Source: Burkholderia cepacia (GTDB taxonomy: Bacteria > Pseudomonadota > Gammaproteobacteria > Burkholderiales > Burkholderiaceae). Taken from it: DNA of 64,000 nucleotides. Both the position numbers and the translations under genes were made by a program. Location of the stretch: the NCBI RefSeq assembly GCF_001039005.1, contig NZ_LDWR01000027.1:48984-112983 (forward strand), in the 5' to 3' direction. Shown here piece after piece: positions 8,224-17,111 of the stretch (its first letter is position 1; each line of letters starts with the position of its first letter). A model generated the notes under the pieces. That model was not told the origin of the DNA, searched no databases, and saw only the letters and a program-made list of their open reading frames with translations.

Positions 8224-9900
8224 TTACGATTGCGGTTTCTCGACGATCACGCGGCGGCTGTCGCGCGCAATGACGCGCATCGGCACGCCTTGCTTGACCA
8301 GCGTGTCGTACTGGCCGGGCGGCATGATCGCGAGCGCATGGGTTTCCTGCTTCCAGCGCGTGATCCATTCGTCGACGGTCGGAATCCACTTGTTCGGCTC
8401 GACCGAGATCCCGAACGCGAGCTCGTCCTGGCGCTGGACCATGATCGTCGTGTGGCCCATATAGAACGGGAACGTGTGATCGAGCATCTCGATCGAGTAG
8501 AACGGCGTGTCGGGCGGCAGCTTCGCCAGTTCGGCGCGCACGGCGGGCGCGAGCAGCGCGCCCGAGCTGTAGCGGCCGAACTCGTCGTGCCCGGTGCCGC
8601 CGATCGTGCCGAACGCGAGCCACGCGGCGCCGAATGCGGTGATCGCGGCCGCGACGCCCGCGCGGCGGTTCAGCCATGCGGCCGCGAGCGTCAGCGCGGC
8701 CGAGACCGCGAGGCCCGCGTACAGCCACATCTGGAACGCGCGGTACAGCGCGTTCGGCGTGCGTGCATCGCCCTGGTACGCGAGGAAGATGAGCCCGAAC
8801 GCCGCGACGACGAAGAATACGAGGTAGCCGAGCAGGTGGCGGCGGAACCGGTCGGCCGTCATCAGCGGCAGGTACGCGCCGATGATCAGCGCGAGCGCCG
8901 GCGCGACCGGCAGCACGTACGAGATCAGCTTCGAATGCGACGCGCTGAAGAACAGGAAGATGAATGCGCTCCAGATCAGCAGCACGAGCATCGGCGAGAA
9001 GCCGTTCGGCTGGCGCGGCATCCGCAGTGCATGGCGGATGCTCTGCCATGCGACCGACAGCCACGGCAGGAAGCCGACCAGCAGTACGGGCACGAAGTAG
9101 TAGAGCGGGCCCGGACGGTTCTGTTCCGGGGTCAGGTACCGGCGGAACTGCTGGACGATGAAGAAGAAGTTGAAGAATTCGGGGTTGCGCTGCTGGACGA
9201 GCACGAACCACGGCGTGACGATCGCAAAGAAGATCACGAGGCCGCTGATCAGGTACAGGCGCTTCCACAGCGCCCAGTCGCGTGCCACCAGCGTATAGAG
9301 CACGAGCACGGCGCCAGGCAGGATCACGCCGACCAGGCCCTTCGACAGCACCGCGAACGCCATCGCGGCCCAGCACACCCACATCCAGCCGCGCACCGCG
9401 GCCGGGTGCAGCCCGGGCCGCTGCGCGAGCAGCAGCGAGCAGAGCGACAGTCCCATCCAGAACGCGAGCCCCATGTCGAGCGCGTTGAAGTGGCCCATCA
9501 GGTTCCAGTACGGCGAGCAGGCGAGCACGACGGCCGCGAGGAAGCCCGACAGCGGATTGAACAGGCGCGCGCCGGTGTAGCCGACGAGCAGCACGCCGGC
9601 GAAGGACACGACGGCCGTATAGAGGCGCGCCTGCCATTCGCCGATGCCGAACCAGGCGAACGTCAGCGCGTTCAGCCAGGTCTGCAGCGGCGGCTTCTCG
9701 AAGTACTTGTAGCCGTTGTAGCGCGGCGTGATCCAGTCGCCGGTGACGAACATCTCGCGCGCCATCTCCGCATAGCGGCCTTCATCGCTCGGGATCAGGT
9801 GGCGCAGCCCGAGCGGCGCGAACCAGACGATCGCGAGCGCGACGAGCAGGAGGACGAGCGTGATGCGATTGAGCGGTAGCCTCGACGGCGTATCGTTCAT
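8224..9900 (-). CDS. arnT: Lipid A Ara4N transferase, GT-C family (ArnT)
   Basis: Polytopic inner-membrane glycosyltransferase, 558 residues, that transfers Ara4N from undecaprenyl phosphate to lipid A phosphate on the periplasmic side, lowering negative surface charge. The first transmembrane segment (ITLVLLLVALAIVWFAPLG) is followed by the GT-C acidic motif SDEGRYAEMAREMF and then PRYNGYKYFEKPPL, the conserved periplasmic loop of ArnT. About a dozen further hydrophobic stretches follow, then a soluble C-terminal domain. It is the first gene of the Ara4N operon as seen here. In Burkholderia cenocepacia Ara4N addition is reported to be essential and a basis of polymyxin resistance; that is prior knowledge, not visible here. 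Confidence 0.92.
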   Translation of the reverse strand: MNDTPSRLPLNRITLVLLLVALAIVWFAPLGLRHLIPSDEGRYAEMAREMFVTGDWITPRYNGYKYFEKPPLQTWLNALTFAWFGIGEWQARLYTAVVSFAGVLLVGYTGARLFNPLSGFLAAVVLACSPYWNLMGHFNALDMGLAFWMGLSLCSLLLAQRPGLHPAAVRGWMWVCWAAMAFAVLSKGLVGVILPGAVLVLYTLVARDWALWKRLYLISGLVIFFAIVTPWFVLVQQRNPEFFNFFFIVQQFRRYLTPEQNRPGPLYYFVPVLLVGFLPWLSVAWQSIRHALRMPRQPNGFSPMLVLLIWSAFIFLFFSASHSKLISYVLPVAPALALIIGAYLPLMTADRFRRHLLGYLVFFVVAAFGLIFLAYQGDARTPNALYRAFQMWLYAGLAVSAALTLAAAWLNRRAGVAAAITAFGAAWLAFGTIGGTGHDEFGRYSSGALLAPAVRAELAKLPPDTPFYSIEMLDHTFPFYMGHTTIMVQRQDELAFGISVEPNKWIPTVDEWITRWKQETHALAIMPPGQYDTLVKQGVPMRVIARDSRRVIVEKPQS

Positions 9901-10024
9901 GGATTTTCAGCCTGTTGGTTGTTGTGACGGGCCGCCGGCGGGTTGCGCCGGGGGCGGGCGGCCTGGCCTGGCCGATCCGGGGGATCGACCCGCTGCGCCG
10001 GCCCGAGTTTTACCGCATCGGGGA

Positions 10025-10399
10025 TTAACGTTCAATTAAGAGCGCGGCGGCGACTTTGCGGCCCTCGGCCATCAGGATGTTGTAGGTGCGGCAGGCAGCC
10101 TGGAAATCCATGGTTTCGACGCCGATCCGCTTGGCCGTGAGCGCCGCGACGAGCCGCGGGTGCGGGAAGCGCAGCCGCGCGCCGCTGCCGAAGATCACGA
10201 GTTCGGGCGCCGGCTCGAGCAGCATCGCGAAATGCTCGGGGGCGAGTGCGTCGAACGACGACACGGGCCACGCCTGGACCGGCGCGCCGGGCAGCACGAT
10301 GACGCTCGTTTCGTGGCGTTCGAGATTGACGTCGACATAATCGGGGCCGTAGCCGGTGACGGTGTTGAGCGCGCCGCTCGTGTCCTGGTGCAGTTTCAA
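10025..10399 (-). CDS. Mth938-like domain (DUF498/NDUFAF3 family) protein
   Basis: A 124-residue small protein of the Mth938-like family, relatives of the mitochondrial complex I assembly factor NDUFAF3; bacterial members have no settled function. Family features seen are GYGPDYVDVN near the start, the central LVIFGSGARLRFP, and AACRTYNILMAEGRKVAAALL at the end. The start is a TTG, with GGAA seven bases upstream; no ATG lies near in frame. It lies 124 bp upstream of arnT on the same strand, so it may be co-transcribed with the Ara4N genes, and diverges from alaC. Confidence 0.8.
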   Translation of the reverse strand: MKLHQDTSGALNTVTGYGPDYVDVNLERHETSVIVLPGAPVQAWPVSSFDALAPEHFAMLLEPAPELVIFGSGARLRFPHPRLVAALTAKRIGVETMDFQAACRTYNILMAEGRKVAAALLIER

Positions 10400-10712
10400 A
10401 TCGGTATTCCGCGGTTCCGTAGGGGAATGTGTCGCTGGGCCACACGTGCCCGGGCGGCCGGTTTCGCGCTCCAGTACTGGCGGGACGCCCGACGGCGGGG
10501 CCCGATGCGGTTATGGTGCATTGCGAAAGTCGGCCAAAATCCGCTAAATTATAACTTTTTGGTCGCCCCCGGGCGCCACTTGCGTCGTGCGTCGCCACAA
10601 GCCGCGTCCGACCGCCCGCTTTTTCCAGTCTAGACAGCGCGCACAGACCGGCCGCTTTCCAGTTTTGATCCCGCCCCCCCGGCCGCAAGGCCAACCCAGG
10701 AACCGTGTCGTC
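10400..10712. other. Divergent intergenic region Mth938-like gene / alaC (313 bp)
   Basis: No gene recognised. The centre-right part holds an AT-rich promoter-like stretch for alaC (10521-10550). The 5' half near the Mth938-like gene is GC-rich and shows no clear promoter by eye. Confidence 0.5.
10521..10550 (+). promoter_or_regulatory. Candidate sigma-70 promoter of alaC
   Basis: TTGCGA (10521-10526) and TAAATT (10545-10550) are separated by 18 bp in an otherwise GC-rich region. The start codon is about 160 bp downstream, giving a long leader. An alternative -10 is the overlapping TATAAC. Confidence 0.5.
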
Positions 10713-11951
10713 GTGAAACCGATTCAGAAGTCGAACAAGCTGCTCAACGTCTGCTACGACATCCGTGGCCCGGTGCTCGAGCACGCGAAGCGCCTCGAGG
10801 ACGAAGGCCACCGCATCATCAAGCTGAACATCGGCAACCTCGCGCCGTTCGGTTTCGACGCGCCGGACGAGATCATCCAGGACATGATCCGCAACCTGCC
10901 GACGTCGTCGGGCTATTCGGATTCGAAGGGCGTGTTCTCGGCCCGCAAGGCCGTGATGCATTACACGCAGCAAAAGGGCGTCGTGGGCGTCGGTCTCGAC
11001 GACATCTACATCGGCAACGGCGCGTCCGAGCTGATCGTGATGGCGACCCAGGCGCTGCTGAACGACGGCGACGAAGTGCTGCTGCCCGCGCCCGACTACC
11101 CGCTGTGGACGGCGGCGGTGAGCCTGTCGGGCGGCACGCCCGTGCACTACGTCTGCGACGAGCAGAACGCGTGGATGCCCGATCTCGACGACATCCGCCG
11201 CAAGATCACGCCGAATACCAAGGCGCTCGTCGTGATCAACCCGAACAATCCGACGGGCGCGCTTTATTCCGACGAATTGCTGCTCGAACTGCTCGAGATC
11301 GCGCGCCAGCACGGGTTGATCGTGTTCGCCGACGAGGTCTACGACAAGATCGTCTACGACGGCCTCGAGCACACGGCGATGGGCGCGCTGTCGGAGGACG
11401 TGATCACCGTCACGTTCAACAGCCTGTCGAAGAGCTATCGCTCGTGCGGCTACCGCGCGGGCTGGATGGCCGTGTCGGGCCTGGGCGGCGACAACCGCCG
11501 GCACGCGAAGGATTACCTCGAGGGGCTCGGCATCCTGTCGTCGATGCGCCTGTGCGCGAACGTGCCCGGGCAGTTCGCGATCCAGACGGCGCTCGGCGGC
11601 TACCAGAGCATCAACGAGCTGATCGTGCCGAGCGGGCGCCTGTACAAGCAGCGCGAACTCGCCTACGACATGCTCACGTCGATTCCGGGCGTGACCTGCG
11701 TGAAGCCGCAGGCCGCGCTGTACATGTTTCCGCGCCTCGACCCGAAGCTCTACCCGATCCAGAACGACCAGCAGTTCATTCTCGACCTGCTGCTCGAGGA
11801 GCGCGTGCTGCTCGTGCAGGGCACGGGTTTCAACTGGGCGACGCCGGACCACTTCCGTGTGGTCTTCCTGCCGAACCTCGACGACCTGACCGATTCGATC
11901 AACCGGATCGCACGCTTCCTCGACGGCTACCGCAAGCGCCATTCGGCGTGA
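10713..11951 (+). CDS. alaC: Alanine transaminase / class I-II aminotransferase (AlaC type)
   Basis: Fold-type I PLP aminotransferase, 412 residues, expected to make alanine from pyruvate with glutamate as donor. The PLP lysine is K240 in NSLSKSYRSCGYRAGW. NPNNPTGALY and ADEVYDKIVYD carry the PLP-phosphate and pyridine-N contacts. The start chosen is GTG at 10713 (KPIQKSNKLLNV), with AGGAA about nine bases upstream; the frame is open upstream but that extension is Arg/Pro-rich and not homologous. The next gene, hom, begins within about 15-50 bp, so alaC-hom-thrC probably form one operon. Exact substrate preference is not certain from sequence. Confidence 0.88.
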   Translation: MKPIQKSNKLLNVCYDIRGPVLEHAKRLEDEGHRIIKLNIGNLAPFGFDAPDEIIQDMIRNLPTSSGYSDSKGVFSARKAVMHYTQQKGVVGVGLDDIYIGNGASELIVMATQALLNDGDEVLLPAPDYPLWTAAVSLSGGTPVHYVCDEQNAWMPDLDDIRRKITPNTKALVVINPNNPTGALYSDELLLELLEIARQHGLIVFADEVYDKIVYDGLEHTAMGALSEDVITVTFNSLSKSYRSCGYRAGWMAVSGLGGDNRRHAKDYLEGLGILSSMRLCANVPGQFAIQTALGGYQSINELIVPSGRLYKQRELAYDMLTSIPGVTCVKPQAALYMFPRLDPKLYPIQNDQQFILDLLLEERVLLVQGTGFNWATPDHFRVVFLPNLDDLTDSINRIARFLDGYRKRHSA

Positions 11952-12004
11952 GCGGGCAGGACCACATGGCACTCACTCATTCTTACTCATCGATCACACG
12001 CAGC

Positions 12005-13330
12005 ATGGAACCGATCAAAGTTGGCCTGTTGGGCTTCGGCACGGTGGGCAGCGGCACCTTCACGGTGCTGCGCCGCAACCAGGAAGAAATCAAGCGACGC
12101 GCGGGGCGCGGCATCGAGGTGACGCGCATTGCCGTGCGCAACCCGGCCAAGGCGCAGGCTGCGCTCGGCGTCGCCGGCACCGTTGAGATCACCGACGATT
12201 TCAATTCGGTCGTCGACGATCCGTCGATCTCGATCATTGCCGAGATGATCGGCGGCACGGGCATCGCGCGCGAGCTCGTGCTGCGCGCGATCGCGAACGG
12301 CAAGCATGTCGTGACGGCGAACAAGGCGCTGCTTGCGGTGCACGGCACCGAGATCTTCGAGGCCGCGCGCGAGCAGGGCGTGATGGTCGCGTTCGAGGCG
12401 GCCGTCGCCGGCGGCATCCCGATCATCAAGGCGCTGCGCGAAGGCCTGACCGCGAACCGCATCCAGTACATCGCGGGCATCATCAACGGCACGACCAACT
12501 ACATCCTGTCGGAAATGCGCGACCGCGGGCTCGACTTCGCGACGGCGCTGAAGGCCGCACAGGAGCTCGGCTATGCGGAAGCCGATCCGACCTTCGACAT
12601 CGAAGGCGTCGACGCCGCGCACAAGGCGACGATCATGAGCGCGATCGCGTTCGGCGTGCCGGTGCAGTTCGACCGCGCGTATGTCGAGGGCATCAGCAAG
12701 CTCGACGCGACCGACATTCGTTACGCGGAAGAGCTCGGCTACCGGATCAAGCTGCTCGGCATCGCGCGCCGCGCCGAAAACGGCATCGAACTGCGCGTGC
12801 ATCCGACGCTGATCCCCGAGAAGCGCCTGCTCGCGAACGTCGAAGGCGCGATGAACGCGGTCGTCGTGCACGGCGACGCGGTCGGCACGACGCTGTACTA
12901 CGGCAAGGGCGCGGGCGCGGAGCCGACCGCGTCGGCCGTGGTCGCGGATCTCGTCGACGTCACGCGCCTGCACACGGCCGATCCCGAGCATCGCGTGCCG
13001 CATCTCGCGTTCCAGCCCGACAGCTTGTCGAACACGCCGATTCTGCCGATCGAGGAAATCACGAGCGGCTACTACCTGCGCCTGCGGGTGGCCGACCAGA
13101 CCGGCGTGCTGGCCGCCATCACGCGCATCCTCGCCGAATCGGGCATCTCGATCGACGCGCTGCTGCAGAAGGAATCGGAGCAGGTCGACGGCGCGAACGG
13201 CGAGACCGACATCATCCTGATCACGCACGAGACGATCGAGAAGAACGTCAACGCGGCGATCGCGCAGATCGAAAGCCTCGCGACGGTCGTCTCGAAGGTG
13301 ACGAAGCTGCGCATGGAAGCGCTGAACTGA
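12005..13330 (+). CDS. hom: Homoserine dehydrogenase
   Basis: A 441-residue enzyme that reduces aspartate semialdehyde to homoserine, the branch point to threonine and methionine. The NAD(P)-binding motif GFGTVGSG is near residue 10, the catalytic core includes NKALLAVHG, AAVAGGIPIIKALREGL and GIINGTTNYIL, and a C-terminal ACT domain begins near residue 350 (YYLRLRVADQTGVLAAI), implying allosteric control by threonine. The ATG at 12005 gives the family-typical N-terminus MEPIKVGLLGFG but has no Shine-Dalgarno. An in-frame ATG at 11966, adding 13 residues, does have AGGA just upstream and could be the true start. Confidence 0.93.
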   Translation: MEPIKVGLLGFGTVGSGTFTVLRRNQEEIKRRAGRGIEVTRIAVRNPAKAQAALGVAGTVEITDDFNSVVDDPSISIIAEMIGGTGIARELVLRAIANGKHVVTANKALLAVHGTEIFEAAREQGVMVAFEAAVAGGIPIIKALREGLTANRIQYIAGIINGTTNYILSEMRDRGLDFATALKAAQELGYAEADPTFDIEGVDAAHKATIMSAIAFGVPVQFDRAYVEGISKLDATDIRYAEELGYRIKLLGIARRAENGIELRVHPTLIPEKRLLANVEGAMNAVVVHGDAVGTTLYYGKGAGAEPTASAVVADLVDVTRLHTADPEHRVPHLAFQPDSLSNTPILPIEEITSGYYLRLRVADQTGVLAAITRILAESGISIDALLQKESEQVDGANGETDIILITHETIEKNVNAAIAQIESLATVVSKVTKLRMEALN

Positions 13331-13342
13331 GCTGAGGACGAC

Positions 13343-14794
13343 ATGAACTACATCTCCACGCGCGGCGCCGGCATCGGCGAGCGCCACACGTTCTCCGACA
13401 TCCTGCTCGGCGGTCTGGCGAAGGACGGCGGGCTCTACCTGCCGGCCGAGTACCCGAAGGTGTCCGCCGACGAGCTCGCGCGCTGGCGCACGCTGCCGTA
13501 TGCGGATCTCGCGTTCGAGATCCTGTCGAAGTTCAGCGACGACATTGCGGCCGACGACCTGCGCGCGCTTACGCGCCGCACGTACACGGCCGACGTGTAC
13601 AGCAACACGCGCCACGGCGAGAACGCGTCCGACATCACGCCGCTGAAGACGCTCGGCGCCGAGAACGGGGCGGCGCTGTCGCTGCTCGAACTGTCGAACG
13701 GCCCGACGCTCGCGTTCAAGGACATGGCGATGCAGCTGCTCGGCAACCTGTTCGAGTACACGCTCGCGAAGCAGGGCAAGGCGCTGAACATCCTCGGCGC
13801 GACGTCGGGCGACACGGGCAGCGCGGCTGAATACGCGATGCGCGGCAAGGTCGGCGTGCGCGTGTTCATGCTGTCGCCGCACAAGAAGATGAGCGCGTTC
13901 CAGACGGCGCAGATGTTCAGCCTGCAGGATCCGAACATCTTCAACCTCGCGGTCGAAGGCGTGTTCGATGACTGCCAGGACATCGTGAAGGCCGTGTCGA
14001 ACGATCACGCATTCAAGGCACAGCAGAAGATTGGCACGGTCAACTCGATCAACTGGGCGCGCGTCGTCGCGCAGGTCGTGTACTACTTCAAGGGCTACTT
14101 CGCGGCGACGCAGTCCAACGACGAGCGCGTGTCGTTCACGGTGCCGTCGGGCAACTTCGGCAACGTCTGTGCGGGCCACATCGCGCGGATGATGGGGCTG
14201 CCGATCGCGAAGCTCGTGGTCGCGACCAACGAGAACGACGTGCTCGACGAGTTCTTCCGCACGGGCGCGTATCGCGTGCGCAGCGCCGAGAACACGTATC
14301 ACACGAGCAGCCCGAGCATGGACATCTCGAAGGCATCGAACTTCGAGCGCTTCGTGTTCGACCTGCTCGGCCGCGATCCGGCGCGCGTGATGCAACTGTT
14401 CCGCGATGTCGAGGAGAAGGGCGGCTTCGATCTCGTGGCGAGCGGCGATTTCGCGCGCGTCGCCGAGTTCGGCTTCGTGTCGGGCCGCAGCAGCCACACG
14501 GACCGCATCGCGACGATCCGCGACGTGTTCTCGCGCTACAACACCACGATCGATACGCATACGGCCGACGGCGTGAAGGTCGCACGCGAGCATCTCGACG
14601 CGGGCGTGCCGATGGTCGTGCTCGAGACGGCCCAGCCGATCAAGTTCGGCGAGACGATCCGCGAAGCGCTCGATCGCGAACCCGAGCGTCCGGCTGCATT
14701 CGACGGGCTCGAGGCGCTGCCGCAGCGCTTCGAGGTCGTGAAGGCCGACGCGCAGCAGGTGAAGGACTTCATCGCCGCGCATACGGGCGAGTGA
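13343..14794 (+). CDS. thrC: Threonine synthase
   Basis: PLP enzyme, 483 residues, that converts O-phosphohomoserine to threonine in the cytosol. The Schiff-base lysine is K126 in PTLAFKDMAMQLL, and the phosphate-binding loop ATSGDTGSAAEYA follows. Length and the GNFGNVCAGHIA segment fit the longer proteobacterial/yeast-type threonine synthases. It starts 12 bp after hom with GAGG at good distance, so the two are co-transcribed. The homoserine kinase needed between Hom and ThrC is not in the window. Confidence 0.95.
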   Translation: MNYISTRGAGIGERHTFSDILLGGLAKDGGLYLPAEYPKVSADELARWRTLPYADLAFEILSKFSDDIAADDLRALTRRTYTADVYSNTRHGENASDITPLKTLGAENGAALSLLELSNGPTLAFKDMAMQLLGNLFEYTLAKQGKALNILGATSGDTGSAAEYAMRGKVGVRVFMLSPHKKMSAFQTAQMFSLQDPNIFNLAVEGVFDDCQDIVKAVSNDHAFKAQQKIGTVNSINWARVVAQVVYYFKGYFAATQSNDERVSFTVPSGNFGNVCAGHIARMMGLPIAKLVVATNENDVLDEFFRTGAYRVRSAENTYHTSSPSMDISKASNFERFVFDLLGRDPARVMQLFRDVEEKGGFDLVASGDFARVAEFGFVSGRSSHTDRIATIRDVFSRYNTTIDTHTADGVKVAREHLDAGVPMVVLETAQPIKFGETIREALDREPERPAAFDGLEALPQRFEVVKADAQQVKDFIAAHTGE

Positions 14795-15039
14795 CGCACG
14801 GCCGGGCCGCAGGCCCGGCTGCGCAGCACGGCCGGAATGCCGATTCGTCGAACGGATCGGGGTTCCGGCTGTTTCATTTGGTGGCGCATGTGTTCGACAC
14901 CCACCGCACCTCGCGCGAAACAAGTGCCAGTACCCCGCGTTCGCGCCGATCACAGTTTCCGCATGTCCGCCATATCGCGCGCCCGCGCGACGGCGTCGCT
15001 ACAATGACGTATTGAATCCAACGATCCCCGCTTCCATCG
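14795..15039. other. Intergenic region thrC/moeA with hairpins and a -10 element
   Basis: A GC-rich hairpin (14801-14819, GCCGGGCC/GGCCCGGC) and a compound hairpin (14831-14869, GCCGGAA/TTCCGGC arms with an inner CCGAT/ATCGG stem, then TGTTTCATTT) follow thrC and may terminate it, though neither has a strong U tract. TACAAT at 15000-15005 is a likely -10 for moeA, with no good -35. Confidence 0.4.
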
Positions 15040-16287
15040 ATGTCGAACCCGAATCCCGCGGCGCCGCGCGCGCCGATGCTGTCGACCGCCGAGGCGCTCG
15101 CCGCGCTGCTCGAAGCCGCGAAGCCGCTGCCCGGTACCGAAACCGTCGCCACGCTCGACGCGCTTGGCCGCGTGCTGACGGCCGACGTGAGTTCGCCGCT
15201 CGACGTGCCGCCGATGCATACGAGCGCGATGGACGGTTATGCGGTGCGCGTCGCCGACCTGCTGCACGGCGCGCGGCGCCTGCCGGTGTCGCAGCGCATT
15301 CCGGCCGGTCATCCGGCCGTGCCGCTCGCGGCCGGCACGGCCGCGCGGATCTTCACCGGCGCAACGGTGCCGCCCGGCGCCGACGCGGTCGTGATGCAGG
15401 AGCAGGCATCAGCCGACGGCGACGCGGTCGAGATCCTGCACACGCCGAAGGCCGGTGAATGGATCACCGCGCAGGGCGCGGACATCCGGCAGGGCTCGGT
15501 GATCCTGCCGGCCGGCACGCGGCTCACGCCGCAGGCGCTCGGCCTTGCCGCGTCGGTCGGCTGCGCGCACCTGTCGGTCGCACGGCGGCTTCGCGTCGCG
15601 GTGTTCTTCACCGGCGACGAACTGACGATGCCGGGCGAGCCGCTGAAGCCCGGCGCGATCTACAACTCGAACCGCTTCACGCTGCGCGGGCTGCTGGAGC
15701 GGCTCGGCTGCCACGTGACCGACTACGGGATCGTGCCCGATTCGCTCGCCACGACCCGCGACACGCTGCGCGAGGCCGCGCGCGATCACGACGTGATCCT
15801 GACGAGCGGTGGCGTCTCGGTCGGCGACGAGGATCACGTGAAACCGGCCGTCGAGGCCGAAGGACGGCTCGCGCTGTGGCAGATCGCGATGAAACCCGGC
15901 AAGCCGCTCGCATTCGGCGCGGTACGCCGCGGCGACGATCGCCCCGCCGCCCATTTCATCGGGCTGCCGGGCAACCCCGTATCGAGCTTCGTCACGTTCC
16001 TGCTGTTCGTGCGGCCGTTCCTCTTGCGCCTGTCCGGCGTGCGCGACGTCGCGCCGCGCGCGCTGTCGCTGCGTGCCGATTTTTCGCAAGGCAAGGGCGA
16101 CCGGCGCAACGAATTCCTGCGCGCGCGCGTCAATGCGGCCGGCGGCCTCGACCTGTTCCCGAACCAGAGCTCGGCGGTGCTGACGTCCACGGTCTGGGGC
16201 GACGGCCTGATCGACAATCCGCCGCAGCACGCGATCAGCGCAGGCGAGACCGTGCGTTTCATTCCGTTTTCCGAACTACTGTCGTAA
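15040..16287 (+). CDS. moeA: Molybdopterin molybdenumtransferase MoeA
   Basis: A 415-residue enzyme that inserts molybdate into adenylylated molybdopterin to give active molybdenum cofactor. Family motifs seen are PPMHTSAMDGYAVR near residue 60, IFTGATVPPGADAVVMQE, the MoCF-type domain FFTGDELTMPG and LTSGGVSVGDEDHV, and GLPGNPVSSFVTF, followed by a C-terminal beta domain. A plausible -10 TACAAT lies about 35 bp upstream; there is no obvious Shine-Dalgarno. It is followed at 19 bp by moaD and moaE, so the three form an operon. Confidence 0.95.
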   Translation: MSNPNPAAPRAPMLSTAEALAALLEAAKPLPGTETVATLDALGRVLTADVSSPLDVPPMHTSAMDGYAVRVADLLHGARRLPVSQRIPAGHPAVPLAAGTAARIFTGATVPPGADAVVMQEQASADGDAVEILHTPKAGEWITAQGADIRQGSVILPAGTRLTPQALGLAASVGCAHLSVARRLRVAVFFTGDELTMPGEPLKPGAIYNSNRFTLRGLLERLGCHVTDYGIVPDSLATTRDTLREAARDHDVILTSGGVSVGDEDHVKPAVEAEGRLALWQIAMKPGKPLAFGAVRRGDDRPAAHFIGLPGNPVSSFVTFLLFVRPFLLRLSGVRDVAPRALSLRADFSQGKGDRRNEFLRARVNAAGGLDLFPNQSSAVLTSTVWGDGLIDNPPQHAISAGETVRFIPFSELLS

Positions 16288-16306
16288 CGCGACGGCTTCC
16301 CGACTC

Positions 16307-16564
16307 ATGAAGATTCAACTGAAATTTTTTGCAAGCGTACGAGAGGCACTGGGCGTGGCCGATGAGCAGGCCGACGTGCCGGACGGCGTGACGACCGTCG
16401 GCGACGTGCGCGCGTGGCTGCGCGTGCGCGGCGGTGCATGGGCCGAGACGCTCGCCGAAGGGCGCGCGTTGCGCATGGCCTGCAACCACGAGATGACCGA
16501 TCCCGACACGCGGCTCACCGAGGGCTGCGAAGTCGCGTTCTTTCCGCCGGTGACGGGCGGTTGA
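16307..16564 (+). CDS. moaD: Molybdopterin synthase small subunit MoaD
   Basis: An 85-residue ubiquitin-like sulphur carrier. It ends in the required diglycine (PPVTGG), whose C-terminal glycine is converted to the thiocarboxylate that donates sulphur to precursor Z. The beginning KIQLKFFASVREALG is typical. It starts 19 bp after moeA and stops 10 bp before moaE, its direct partner in the heterotetrameric synthase. Confidence 0.95.
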   Translation: MKIQLKFFASVREALGVADEQADVPDGVTTVGDVRAWLRVRGGAWAETLAEGRALRMACNHEMTDPDTRLTEGCEVAFFPPVTGG

Positions 16565-16574
16565 CGAGTACGCG

Positions 16575-17051
16575 ATGGCAACCATACGAATCCAGGCCGA
16601 CGACTTCGATCTGAACGCCGAAGTGACGGCATTACGCGCGCGCAATCCGAAGATCGGCGCGGTCGCGTGCTTCGTCGGCACGGTGCGCGACCTGAACGAA
16701 GGCGATTCGGTCGCCGCGATGGAGCTCGAACACTACCCGGGCATGACCGAGAAGGCGCTCGAGAAGATCGCGGCCGAGGCCGGCCGGCGCTGGCCGGGCA
16801 TCGACGTCGCGATCGTGCATCGCGTCGGCAAGCTCCTTCCGCTCGACCAGATCGTGATGGTGGCGACGGTCGCCGCGCACCGCGGCGATGCATTCGCGTC
16901 GTGTGAGTTCGTGATGGACTATCTGAAGACCGAGGCGCCGTTCTGGAAGAAGGAAACGACGCCGGACGGCGAGCGCTGGGTCGATGCCCGCACGACCGAC
17001 GATGCCGCGCTCGCGCGCTGGGGCGTCGAATCGGGCAACACGCCGCGCTGA
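16575..17051 (+). CDS. moaE: Molybdopterin synthase catalytic subunit MoaE
   Basis: A 158-residue large subunit that transfers sulphur from MoaD to cyclic pyranopterin. Family features are VACFVGTVRDLNEGDSV, the LEHYPGMTEKALEKI segment, the VHRVGKLLPLDQIVMV stretch, and the active-site lysine region EAPFWKKETTPDGERWVDA. Last gene of the moeA-moaD-moaE operon; it faces the haemoglobin gene tail to tail across 60 bp. Confidence 0.95.
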   Translation: MATIRIQADDFDLNAEVTALRARNPKIGAVACFVGTVRDLNEGDSVAAMELEHYPGMTEKALEKIAAEAGRRWPGIDVAIVHRVGKLLPLDQIVMVATVAAHRGDAFASCEFVMDYLKTEAPFWKKETTPDGERWVDARTTDDAALARWGVESGNTPR

Positions 17052-17111
17052 GCGCAGCGTCCGGGCGATGCGGCCATGTGCCGCAGGTGCGCAATCGGTG
17101 CGCGACGCGCG

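Noticed and set aside
11105..12004. In-frame 300-codon N-terminal extension of hom, suggesting a fusion
   Set aside because: The extension is the out-of-frame reading of alaC and has no homology; hom has its own start.
11987..14953. A 988-codon open frame on the minus strand
   Set aside because: It lies antisense to hom and thrC, whose motifs are unmistakable. The product is Arg/His/Asp-rich without domains, as expected from the complement of GC-rich codons.
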